Of a DNA stretch of 58,504 bases, positions 8,230 through 16,259 are shown in pieces. How positions within the stretch are numbered: position 1 is the first letter of the stretch; every line of letters starts with the position of its first letter. The stretch is from the NCBI GenBank assembly GCA_016195085.1, contig JACQAG010000041.1, forward strand, positions 1 through 58,504, written 5' to 3'. The notes beneath the pieces are model-generated. The model searched no databases, was not told where the DNA came from, and was given only the letters and a program-made list of their open reading frames with translations. The position numbers and the translations under genes were made by a program. The DNA comes from Pseudomonadota bacterium (GTDB lineage: Bacteria > Pseudomonadota > Alphaproteobacteria > SHVZ01).

Positions 8230-9018
8230 ATGGCTGAGAAGATCGCCTGGGAGCATCGAACCGTCGCCGCGGAGCACGCGCGGATCGCGCTGCGCGTTGC
8301 CGGTAGTGGCAAGACGGTGGTGATGCTGCCGGGTCTAGGCCGCAGCTCCGATGATCTCTTGCCCTTGGCCGAGCGGGTGATCGGGGCGGGCTATCGCGTC
8401 GCACTGCCGATGCCGCGCGGCCTCGGGGCAAGCCAAGGACCGATGGCGGGCATCACCCTCCACGACCTCGCCGCCGACGTGGCCGCGGCCATCGCCGCGC
8501 TCGGCAAGAGCCCGGTCGTGCTGGTCGGCCAGGCCTTCGGCAACCGCGTCGCCCGCATGCTGGCCGCCGATCGGCCGGAGCTGATCTCCGCCGTGGTGCT
8601 GCTCGGCGCCAGCGGCAAGGTGGCGGGCGGGCCGGAGCTGCCGGCCGCGAACGAGCGCGCCAAGAACCCGGCGCTGCCGCTGGCCGAGCGGCTGGCGGCC
8701 GCGCGGCTGACCATGGTCGGCCCCGGCCGCGACCCCACGCCCTGGCTTGACGGCTGGAACGAACCGGTCGCCAAGGTCTATCTGGCCGCAGCCGCGGCCA
8801 CGCCGATGGACGAATGGTGGACCGCCGGCACGGCGCGCGTGCTGATTGTACAGGGCCTCGCCGACGTCATGGCGCCGCCTGCCAATGGCAGGATGCTCTT
8901 GGGCGAGCTGGGCAGCCGGGGCAGCCTGGTCGAGCTCGAAGGCATCGGCCACTCGCTCCCGGTCGAGGCACCCGATGAGGTTGCCGCGGTGGTCATCGAC
9001 TTCTTGCGCAAGCTGTAG
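8230..9018 (+). CDS. Alpha/beta-hydrolase-fold protein with Ala at the nucleophile position (copy B)
   Basis: This 262-residue tandem paralogue of the preceding gene starts 20 bases after its stop. The elbow is G-Q-A-F-G (residues 100-104, Ala102), followed by NRVARM. Asp212 in QGLAD and His241 in GIGHS keep the acid and base positions. Shared segments such as GLGR, LPMPRG and DEWWT/EEWWT show recent duplication. Retention of Ala in both copies, with Asp and His kept, argues for a selected property and against random decay. The reaction, if any, is unknown. Confidence 0.8.
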   Translation: MAEKIAWEHRTVAAEHARIALRVAGSGKTVVMLPGLGRSSDDLLPLAERVIGAGYRVALPMPRGLGASQGPMAGITLHDLAADVAAAIAALGKSPVVLVGQAFGNRVARMLAADRPELISAVVLLGASGKVAGGPELPAANERAKNPALPLAERLAAARLTMVGPGRDPTPWLDGWNEPVAKVYLAAAAATPMDEWWTAGTARVLIVQGLADVMAPPANGRMLLGELGSRGSLVELEGIGHSLPVEAPDEVAAVVIDFLRKL

Positions 9019-9090
9019 CACCGAGCCCCCACCCCTCGCCGCCTCCCGGGGAGGGGCTTGGCGGCGGCATTCGGCGAGTATTCCTGTACA

Positions 9091-9146
9091 GCCGCCTGCG
9101 CCAGTGCTTTCCTATCGGAAATCGCACAACGAGAAAGGAGGCGGTC
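9091..9146 (+). promoter_or_regulatory. Upstream region of third binding protein, with partial block and strong RBS
   Basis: The sequence TGCGCCAGTGCTTTCCTATCGGAAATCGC resembles the end of the blocks at 3775 and 5512, sharing CTTT and TATCGGAAA. AAAGGAGG follows just ahead of the ATG at 9147. The match is weaker than between the other two copies. Confidence 0.35.
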
Positions 9147-10736
9147 ATGCCTATGGGAACGAAGAATGCTTCGCGCCTGACGACCTGGCTTGCCGTTGCC
9201 GTTGCGACAGCGATGCCGGGAGCGGCGATCGCGCAGCAGAAGGTGCTGAGGGTCGTGCCGGCCACCGATCTCAAGGTGATCGACCCGTTCCAGACGACGG
9301 CGATGGCATCCAAGATGCACAGCGCCCTCGTCTACGATCAGCTCTTCGGCTGGGACGAGAAGATGGCGGCGCAGCCGCAGATGGTCGAGGCCTACAGTGT
9401 CTCGCCTGATGGACTCAAATACGCCTTCCGGCTGCGCCCCGGTCTCAAGTTCCATGACGGCACGCCGGTCACCTCCGCCGATGTCATTCCCTCGATCAAG
9501 CGCCTTTATGCGACCGACACGCTGGCGCAGAAGCTGGCCGACTTGACCGCCTCGATCGAGGCCGTCGACGACCGCTCCTTCACGCTCACCCTCAAGGAGC
9601 CCTATCCCTGGGTCGAGTTCTCCCTGGGTGGCGTGCACAACACCACCGGCATCATGCGCAAGCAGGAGGCGACGGTCGACCCGGGGACGGCGGTCACCGA
9701 GTCGATCGGCTCCGGCCCGTTCCGCTTCGTCAAGAGCGAGTGGGTGCCCGGCGCCAAGATCATCTGGGAGAAGAATCCGGACTACGTGCCGCGCACCGAG
9801 CCCGCCAGCGGCATGGCCGGCGGCAAAGTGGTAAAGGTCGACCGGCTCGAATTCCTGATCATTCCCGATCCCGCCACCCAGTTCGCCGCGCTCACCAAGG
9901 GCGAGGTCGACTACATCGAGGAACCCTCGCTCGATCTCATCCCGACGGTGGAGAAGAATCCCGACATCGTCACCGGCCAGGTCTTCCCCTTGGGCTTCTA
10001 CGGCGTCATCCGTCCGAACGCACTCCATCCGCCCTTCAACAACGTCAAGGCCCGCCAGGCGCTGCAATACATGGTGGACCAGCGCGAATATGCAGCCGCC
10101 GCCTTCGGCAGCGAGAAGTTCTGGCGCACCTGCTACTCCTACTGGATCTGCGGTGGCCCCAACGGATCGGAGGTCGGCTCCGACGGCTTCCGCAAGCCCG
10201 ATCTGGAGAAGGCGAAGCAGCTCTTGGCCGAATCCGGCTACAAGGGCGAGAAGATCGTGCTGATGGATCCGGGCGATCTGCCGATGTACCACGCGCTCAC
10301 TCTGGTCACGATCGAGCGCATGAGGAAGATCGGCTTCAACGTCGATGTGCAGGCCATGGATTGGGGCGGCATCACCGCCCGGCGGGCAAAGAAGGATCCG
10401 CCGGACGCCGGCGGCTGGAACATCTTCCACACCACCACCGGAGCCGCGCCGATGTCGAGCCCGCTGACCTCCGTCGTCACCAGCCTCACCTGCGACGGCA
10501 AGAATTGGGTCGGCTGGCCTTGCGACGAGCAGGCGGAGAAGCTCCGCGACCAGTTCGTGCGCGAGACCGATCAGGCCAAGCGCATGAAGATCCTGGACCA
10601 GCTCAATGCCAGGCTCTGGGAGGTGGCGCCGCTCATCCTCTTAGGCCAGTACGACCAGCCCTTCGTCTGGCGGAAGAACGTGACCGGCGTGCTCAAGACC
10701 AGCATTCCGGTCTTCTGGAACATCGACAAGAGCTGA
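9147..10736 (+). CDS. ABC transporter substrate-binding protein, family 5 (third paralogue)
   Basis: The 529-residue secreted binding protein has a signal peptide ending near AIA-Q (residue 29). It starts its mature part with QQKVLRVVPATDLKVIDPF, parallel to the two upstream copies, and ends with the same FWNIDKS. It is clearly homologous to them but more diverged, for example YPWVEF against FGFVEY. AAAGGAGG before 9147 supports the start. It follows the two Ala-hydrolase genes in the same direction and may be co-transcribed, although a promoter-like block precedes it. No membrane subunits are encoded beside it. Confidence 0.9.
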   Translation: MPMGTKNASRLTTWLAVAVATAMPGAAIAQQKVLRVVPATDLKVIDPFQTTAMASKMHSALVYDQLFGWDEKMAAQPQMVEAYSVSPDGLKYAFRLRPGLKFHDGTPVTSADVIPSIKRLYATDTLAQKLADLTASIEAVDDRSFTLTLKEPYPWVEFSLGGVHNTTGIMRKQEATVDPGTAVTESIGSGPFRFVKSEWVPGAKIIWEKNPDYVPRTEPASGMAGGKVVKVDRLEFLIIPDPATQFAALTKGEVDYIEEPSLDLIPTVEKNPDIVTGQVFPLGFYGVIRPNALHPPFNNVKARQALQYMVDQREYAAAAFGSEKFWRTCYSYWICGGPNGSEVGSDGFRKPDLEKAKQLLAESGYKGEKIVLMDPGDLPMYHALTLVTIERMRKIGFNVDVQAMDWGGITARRAKKDPPDAGGWNIFHTTTGAAPMSSPLTSVVTSLTCDGKNWVGWPCDEQAEKLRDQFVRETDQAKRMKILDQLNARLWEVAPLILLGQYDQPFVWRKNVTGVLKTSIPVFWNIDKS

Positions 10737-10758
10737 GTAGGGACGACTGTTTTCTTCT

Positions 10759-10845
10759 CGTCATGCCCGGACTTGATCCGGGCATCCACGTCGTGCAAGC
10801 ACTCGGCCGAAGACGTGGATGCGCGGGTCAAGCCCGCGCATGACG
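10759..10845. repeat. Dispersed palindromic element, CGTCATGCCCGG type (copy 1)
   Basis: The arm CGTCATGCCCGG-ACTTGATC-CGGGCATCCACG is itself a hairpin. It is followed by about 23 bases and then an inverted counterpart that ends GCGCATGACG. The whole therefore folds as a large inverted repeat with sub-hairpins. Such elements are common intergenic repeats in alphaproteobacteria. A second copy lies at 58291-58370. This copy ends 13 bases before a start codon. Confidence 0.7.
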
Positions 10846-10858
10846 AAGGAGAGGGCGC

Positions 10859-11863
10859 ATGCCTCGATCACATCCGATCCGCGTCGGCATCATCGGCATG
10901 GGCCAGTTCGGCCGGCTGCATGCAAAGGCTCTCGGCGAGCTGGGCGGGCGCGCCAGGCTGGCCGCGGTCGCGTCGGGATCGTTTGCAGAGGCGGAGAGAG
11001 TGGCGGCCGATTTGGGTGCCAAGGCGTATCGCGATTGGCGGGCGGTTCTGGCCGAGGTCGATGCGGTCTGCATCGCCACGCCGCACGATCTCCATGGCGA
11101 GATGACGCTGGCGGCGATCGAAGCGGGATGCGCGGTGCTTCTGGAGAAGCCGATGGCGCCGAGCCTAGCCCAATGCGATGCGATACTGGACGGGCTTCGC
11201 GGCCGCCCCGTGCCGTTCACGGTGGCGCAGCCCACCCGTTTCATTCCGGCCTATGCGGAGGCTGTCGCTCGCATCCGCTCGGGTGTCATCGGCGAGCCCA
11301 TCCATGTGCGCGCGCCGATGATCAAGGATTTCACCTTAAAGGCGCGCAAGGACTGGCACCTGGCCCAAACCCGGGGCGGCGGCATGTGGATGACCAATGC
11401 CGTCCATCTCGTCGATCGCCTGGTGCTCGCCTTCGGCCGCATGCCGATGTCGGTCAGCGCCAGCTTAGGCACGGGCTTCCACACCGGGCTCGCCGTCGAC
11501 GATATCGGGGTGGCGCTCTACCGGTTCTGGGGCGGCGGCACCGGCATCGCCGAGGCCGCCGGCTACCGGGTGGGCGCGCCGGATCACTGGACGGTCATCG
11601 TCGGCACCGAAGGGGCGCTCCGCTGCGAGCCGGGCCTCGGCCTCGAGCTCGGCCGCGACAATGCCTGGCAGACCGCGTTTGCCGCCGATCCAGCCTGGCT
11701 CGCCAAAGCGCTGGCGGCGGAATGGACCTCCTTCCTCGATCACGTCGAGGGCGGGCCGTCGCCGGTCAGCGCGCTCGAGGGCCGCAACGTCATGGCTGCC
11801 GTCATTGCCGCCGAGGAGGCGGCGGCGGAGAACGCCGTGGTCAGGGTCCCGCTTCGCGAATAG
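10859..11863 (+). CDS. Gfo/Idh/MocA family oxidoreductase
   Basis: The 334-residue protein has the NAD(P)-binding motif GMGQFG at residues 13-18 and EKP at 96-98. These are followed by the C-terminal substrate domain with GGGMWMTNAVHLVDRL, the usual GGG...D/H region. It probably oxidises or reduces a sugar- or polyol-like compound. GGAGAGG lies a few bases before the ATG. It lies between family-5 binding-protein genes and is convergent with the next one, with a 6 bp gap, so it ends its transcription unit. Confidence 0.85.
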   Translation: MPRSHPIRVGIIGMGQFGRLHAKALGELGGRARLAAVASGSFAEAERVAADLGAKAYRDWRAVLAEVDAVCIATPHDLHGEMTLAAIEAGCAVLLEKPMAPSLAQCDAILDGLRGRPVPFTVAQPTRFIPAYAEAVARIRSGVIGEPIHVRAPMIKDFTLKARKDWHLAQTRGGGMWMTNAVHLVDRLVLAFGRMPMSVSASLGTGFHTGLAVDDIGVALYRFWGGGTGIAEAAGYRVGAPDHWTVIVGTEGALRCEPGLGLELGRDNAWQTAFAADPAWLAKALAAEWTSFLDHVEGGPSPVSALEGRNVMAAVIAAEEAAAENAVVRVPLRE

Positions 11864-11869
11864 GCGGCG

Positions 11870-13447
11870 CTACTTCTTCTCCACGCCCCAGAACACGAAC
11901 TCGCTGGCATTGACGATGCCGGTCACGTTGGCGCGCCAAGCTTTCGGTGCCAGGAACTGGCCGACCAGCACGAAGGGCATGACCTCGTAGAAGCGGCTCT
12001 GGATCCGATCGACCACCGGGCGTCGGGTCTCGGCCGAAGCGGCGAAGAACGCCTGTCGCAGCGTCTCCATGGGCTGATCGCAGGGATTGCCGTTGAAGAT
12101 CTTGGGATCGCAGGGGTGGATGAGCTGGGTGGAGGTGAGCGGGCTCGCGATCACCCGTGCCGGCGCCCAGGTCGGCTGCATATGCCAGCCGGGCGAGCCG
12201 GGGCCCGGTTTGTCCGGCCGTGAACCGCGGGCGATGACGGCGCCCCAATCGTTCGCCTGCAAATCGATGGCGATCCCCGCCGCCCGCATGGCGCCTGCCA
12301 TCAGGCCCGCCATCTCGTGCAGGATGTGCTGGTCGGTCGGGTCCAGGATGACCACCGGCTCGCCGGCATAACCGGATTCCTTGATGAGCCCTTTGGCGCG
12401 CTCCAGGTCGGCCTTGCGGAACGCCGCCGCCCCGGCATCGGTCTCGTTCGGCCCGCCACAGCCGAAGATCGCCAGGCACGGCACCTCATACTCCTTGTTG
12501 CCGATGTAGCCGGCGAGCATCTCGTTCTGGTCGACGAGCAGCGCCAGCGCCTGGCGGAACTTGGCCTTGTCCATGGGCGGATGCAGCGAGTTCAGGCGAA
12601 AGAAGGCTTGGCTGCCGAAGGGGTCTTGCACGGCGACGACAATTCCTGGCGTGCGCTTCAAGATTGGTATGAGCTCGGCCGGGGGGATTTCCATCACATC
12701 GGCTTCGCCGCGGATGAGCGCCTGGACGGCGGTGTTGGCATCGGGGATGTAGATCCACTCCACCTGGTCGAGCTTTACCTGCTTGGCGCCGAAGAAGCCG
12801 TCGGGCGGCTCGGCGCGTGGGCTGTAGCCGGCACTCTTGCGATAGACGACCTTGCTGCCCGGCACCCATTCGTCCTTGACGAAGCGGAACGGCCCGGAGC
12901 CAACGACATCCTGGAACTGGATCTGGGTGAACGGATCCGACGCGGCGTCCTTGGCACGGAGCACGAAGGTCGGCTGGATGGCATCGGCGAGGGTCTCCAG
13001 TACCAGACCGAAGCGCTCGCGGAAGCGGAGCTCGAAGCTGCGATCGTCCACGGCCTTGATCGCCTCCAGCCGCACGCGCATGGCCTGGCCGCTCGCCTTG
13101 CGCTGCGACCAGCGCTCCAGCGAGGCGACGGCATCGGCGGATGTCACCGGCGAGCCATCGTCGAAGCGAAGCGGCCGCAGCGTGAAGCGCCATGTCAGGC
13201 CGTCGGGGCTGGCGGTCCAGGACTCGACCGCCTGGGGTCGGGCCACGACCTTGCTGTCATAGGAAAATAGCGGCTCGTAGATGAGATAGCCGTGATTGCG
13301 GGTGATCGCGGCCGTGGTCCAGGCCGTATCCAGCACGCGGAGATCGGCCTGGGGGATGAATTTGAGGGTGGTCTCCGCCATGGCCGGCATGGCGGCAAGA
13401 AGGGAGCCGACGAGCGCCGGCACGCATCGCTTCAGGATGTCGATCAT
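11870..13447 (-). CDS. ABC transporter substrate-binding protein, family 5 (fourth)
   Basis: The 525-residue protein carries a signal peptide ending near AMA-E (residue 24). The mature part begins TTLKFIPQADLRVLDTAW and contains SWTASPDGLTWRFTLR and GSGPFRFVKDEWVPGSKV. It is a family-5 periplasmic binding protein, more distant from the three plus-strand copies but sharing the same overall pattern, including PLTS and VTGIVNASEFVFWG near the end. It follows a Gfo/Idh/MocA gene by 35 bases on the minus strand, so the two probably form an operon. The permeases are not in this window. Confidence 0.9.
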   Translation of the reverse strand: MIDILKRCVPALVGSLLAAMPAMAETTLKFIPQADLRVLDTAWTTAAITRNHGYLIYEPLFSYDSKVVARPQAVESWTASPDGLTWRFTLRPLRFDDGSPVTSADAVASLERWSQRKASGQAMRVRLEAIKAVDDRSFELRFRERFGLVLETLADAIQPTFVLRAKDAASDPFTQIQFQDVVGSGPFRFVKDEWVPGSKVVYRKSAGYSPRAEPPDGFFGAKQVKLDQVEWIYIPDANTAVQALIRGEADVMEIPPAELIPILKRTPGIVVAVQDPFGSQAFFRLNSLHPPMDKAKFRQALALLVDQNEMLAGYIGNKEYEVPCLAIFGCGGPNETDAGAAAFRKADLERAKGLIKESGYAGEPVVILDPTDQHILHEMAGLMAGAMRAAGIAIDLQANDWGAVIARGSRPDKPGPGSPGWHMQPTWAPARVIASPLTSTQLIHPCDPKIFNGNPCDQPMETLRQAFFAASAETRRPVVDRIQSRFYEVMPFVLVGQFLAPKAWRANVTGIVNASEFVFWGVEKK

Positions 13448-13482
13448 GGGTTACCTCCCTCGCTCTTTGCACTCTCCTAGGT

Positions 13483-14451
13483 TCAGGCCTTCGCGGCCGC
13501 ATAGATCCGATCGATGAGCATCGCCGCGGCGGCGCAGTCCGACAAGCTCGCCACCGGCGGCCGTCCTGCTTGGAAATCGGCGAGCATGGTCAGAACGAAC
13601 GAGCGATAGCCCGGCATGTCGGTCTTGGTCTCGGTGAGCTCGCCATTGGGCCAGCGCACGGCGAGCAAGCCCTTGCGTTCGATCATGGTGGCGCCGGTGG
13701 CGGCGATCCGCCACTCGAAATCGCCGCCGCCGGCCGCATAGCTGTAGCCGGCCTCCAGGGTCACGATTGGGCCGCCCTCGACCTGGAGGAGTGCGGTGGC
13801 GAATTCCTCGACCGGCAAATGATAGGCACGGTGGCTGAGCTGTGCTGCTTGCACCTTGACCATGTGACCGTCAGCCAAGGTGAGCACGGCATCGGTCGCA
13901 TGGATGCCGAGATTGCGCAACGGGCCGCCCCCCGATATGACCGGGTCCAGCATCCAGGGCACGCCCAGATCCCGGTAGCGCTCTGGCGGGCCGTTGTTGA
14001 GGCGGAAATGCGCGTGCATGACCGTGCCGAGACGCTCCTCGGCCTGGAGCCGGCGATAGACCGCCCAGATGGCGAGGTGCCGGTTCGCAAGGGCGGCCGC
14101 GGCGAAGACCCCCGCCGAGGCGGCCGCGGAAGCAAGGTCCGTTGACTGGGCGCCGCTGAGCCCCATCGGCTTTTCCAGCAGGAAGGGCAGCCGGCGCTCG
14201 AGGACCGGCGCCAGCGTTGCCTTGACGCGGTCGTGGCGGGGCAGCACGAAGACGAAGTCTGGGCGGGTGCGATCGAGCAGCGCTTCGGTAGAGGACTCGA
14301 AGGCGAGGCCGAGCTTCTGCGCCTGGAGGGCACCTGCCGTGGCGTCGCCATCGCTGCTGCCGACCACACGGTGGCCGAGTTCGCCTAAGATTTGGGCATA
14401 AGTGGGAGCATGCCAATGGGCCACCCCCAGAATCGCAATTGCCAGAGGCAT
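13483..14451 (-). CDS. Gfo/Idh/MocA family oxidoreductase
   Basis: The 322-residue protein has a divergent N-terminal nucleotide-binding turn (ILGVAHWHAPTY). It has a normal EKP at residues 93-95 and the C-terminal GGGPLRNLGIHATD segment of the family. It is likely a dehydrogenase acting on a sugar-like substrate. It precedes the fourth family-5 binding-protein gene in the same direction. The N-terminal His-rich turn departs from the usual GxGxxG, so cofactor handling may differ. Confidence 0.8.
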   Translation of the reverse strand: MPLAIAILGVAHWHAPTYAQILGELGHRVVGSSDGDATAGALQAQKLGLAFESSTEALLDRTRPDFVFVLPRHDRVKATLAPVLERRLPFLLEKPMGLSGAQSTDLASAAASAGVFAAAALANRHLAIWAVYRRLQAEERLGTVMHAHFRLNNGPPERYRDLGVPWMLDPVISGGGPLRNLGIHATDAVLTLADGHMVKVQAAQLSHRAYHLPVEEFATALLQVEGGPIVTLEAGYSYAAGGGDFEWRIAATGATMIERKGLLAVRWPNGELTETKTDMPGYRSFVLTMLADFQAGRPPVASLSDCAAAAMLIDRIYAAAKA

Positions 14452-14618
14452 CGCTTGTCGGTCCCGGTCGCCGGTTTTCCTTCGAGGATACTAGCCCAGT
14501 CTCGGACCCCGCGTTGACGCTTCCCTCTGCCATGCACTAGCCTCAAAGAAAACGCCTCGGGCCGTGCGCCCGCGGAGCATCAAGAGCCCGCAACCGGGCA
14601 CAAACAAGGGAGGTTTCG

Positions 14619-15626
14619 ATGCGTATCCGGGCTACCGGCACGATCTTCATCGCATTGGCGGCATTCGCGCTTTGGCTTGCCGGCGGAATGGCGGCCCATG
14701 CCCAGGTCCGGCATTTCAGCTTCGGCTATGACCAGCCGCACACCACCGCCTATGGCATCGCCGCCGACACCTTCGATGCCAAGCTCAAGGAATTGAGCGG
14801 CGGCCGCTTCACCATCGATCAGTTCCCGGGCGCACAGCTCGGCCAAGAGCCGCAGATGCTGCAAAAGCTAAGAGCCGGCGACATCGATTTCATCATCACG
14901 TCCACCGCCAACGCCTCGACCGTGGCACCCCAGGCCGGCGTCTTCTCCCTCCACTACATCTTCCGCGACGAGGAGCATCTGAAGAAGGTCTTGGCCGACC
15001 CCGTCGTCGTCAGAGCCTTCCGCGACATGGTCGCGGAGTCCGTGCAGGGCGCCCATGTGATGGCGCTGATGACCATGGGCTTCCGTGACATGTATTCGAA
15101 GAAGGAGGTGAAGTCGCTGGAGGACATCAAGGGCCAGAAGGTGCGCGTCCAGGCAACCAAGACCGAGGATACGCATTTCCCGGCCTATGGCGCCCAGACC
15201 GTGCACATGCCGTTTGGCGACGTCTACACCTCGCTGCAGACCGGTGTCGTCAACGTCGCCGAGAACGGCGTCAACGTCTATCTCGCCAACAAGCACTATG
15301 AGGTGGCGCCGGTGCTCTCGATGACCGAGCACGAGGCCAACAACAACGCCGTCTGGGTCAGCGAGAAGACTTGGAACGGCCTCAGCGACGAAGAGAAACG
15401 CTGGGTGCAAGCGGCGGCCGACGAGGTCGGCAAGACCGAACCGGCGAAGGCCCTGCAGCTCGAACGCGACTCCGCCGTCAAGCTCAAGGCGCTGGGCGTC
15501 AAGATCGTCGAGGGCGTGGACAAGTCCGGTTTCATCAAGGCGGCGCTGCCGATCCAAGACGATCTCGCCAAGGAGCTCGGGCCGCACGCGGTGAAGCTCT
15601 TGGAGCTGGTGCGCAACGTCAAATAG
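14619..15626 (+). CDS. TRAP transporter substrate-binding protein (DctP family)
   Basis: The 335-residue periplasmic protein has a signal peptide (cleavage near AHA-Q, residue 28). It has the DctP pattern GAQLGQEPQMLQKLRAG, the selectivity-helix region KVRVQATKTED and VWVSEKTWNGL. Such proteins bind organic acids, usually through a conserved Arg to the carboxylate, and deliver them to the QM membrane pair, driven by a sodium or proton gradient. GGGAGG lies ahead of the start. The membrane genes follow after a hairpin terminator, so this is a complete TRAP system. The ligand is not predictable by eye. Confidence 0.92.
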   Translation: MRIRATGTIFIALAAFALWLAGGMAAHAQVRHFSFGYDQPHTTAYGIAADTFDAKLKELSGGRFTIDQFPGAQLGQEPQMLQKLRAGDIDFIITSTANASTVAPQAGVFSLHYIFRDEEHLKKVLADPVVVRAFRDMVAESVQGAHVMALMTMGFRDMYSKKEVKSLEDIKGQKVRVQATKTEDTHFPAYGAQTVHMPFGDVYTSLQTGVVNVAENGVNVYLANKHYEVAPVLSMTEHEANNNAVWVSEKTWNGLSDEEKRWVQAAADEVGKTEPAKALQLERDSAVKLKALGVKIVEGVDKSGFIKAALPIQDDLAKELGPHAVKLLELVRNVK

Positions 15627-15642
15627 CAGTCGCGGGCCGATC

Positions 15643-15680
15643 GACGGGCGGCGGCAGACGGCGCCGCCCGTCTTTGTTTT
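15643..15680 (+). terminator. Rho-independent terminator or attenuator between dctP and dctQ
   Basis: An 11 bp perfect stem, GACGGGCGGCG (15643-15653) with CGCCGCCCGTC (15662-15672), encloses an 8-base loop. It is followed by TTTGTTTT. It lies 16 bases after the binding-protein stop and 30 bases before the small permease start. It probably reduces read-through so that the binding protein is made in excess over the membrane subunits. Confidence 0.75.
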
Positions 15681-15710
15681 CACCAGCGCCCTGATCCAGG
15701 GGGAGGTCCC

Positions 15711-16259
15711 TTGAACCAGCGTTCCCTCGTGCTGCAACGCCATCGCCACCTGAAATGGCCGGCCTTGGATCCGCTGGAGGCGCTGCTCATGCTCCTCTGC
15801 GGTGTGTCCATCGTCGGGTTCACCCTCTCGGTGTTCCTCGATGTGGTCACCCGCGAGCTGGCAGCGCCCTGGCTCTGGCTGCAGCAGGTCACCACCGGCT
15901 TCTTCGCCTGGGGCGTGTTCATCGGCATGGCGGCGGCGACGAGGCGCAACGACCATCTCTATTTGACCGAGATCACCAAGCGTCTGACCGGTGTCGTGCG
16001 CAGCGCCATCGAAACGGTCAATCGGCTGATCGTGCTTGCGGTCGCGCTGTCGATGGTCTGGTTCGGCTACCTCAATTATCTCCTGGATCTCGGCAGCTTT
16101 CGCATGCCTTCGCTGATTCCGCTCGGGGTCTACACGATCATCGTGCCGATCTCGGGGGCGCTGATCGCGCTCTTCTGCATCGAGCAGCTGATAAACGGCT
16201 GGATCGGCGGCTTCGAAGGGCCGGAAGACAGCGAATTCATGGTCGAGCCGGTTAAATGA
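15711..16259 (+). CDS. TRAP transporter small permease (DctQ family)
   Basis: The 182-residue membrane protein has four predicted hydrophobic segments (about residues 25-45, 60-80, 100-125 and 140-160), matching the DctQ four-helix subunit. GGGGGAGG immediately upstream supports a TTG start at 15711. Its TGA overlaps the ATG of the large permease (ATGA). It partners with the downstream DctM protein in the inner membrane. Confidence 0.88.
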   Translation: MNQRSLVLQRHRHLKWPALDPLEALLMLLCGVSIVGFTLSVFLDVVTRELAAPWLWLQQVTTGFFAWGVFIGMAAATRRNDHLYLTEITKRLTGVVRSAIETVNRLIVLAVALSMVWFGYLNYLLDLGSFRMPSLIPLGVYTIIVPISGALIALFCIEQLINGWIGGFEGPEDSEFMVEPVK

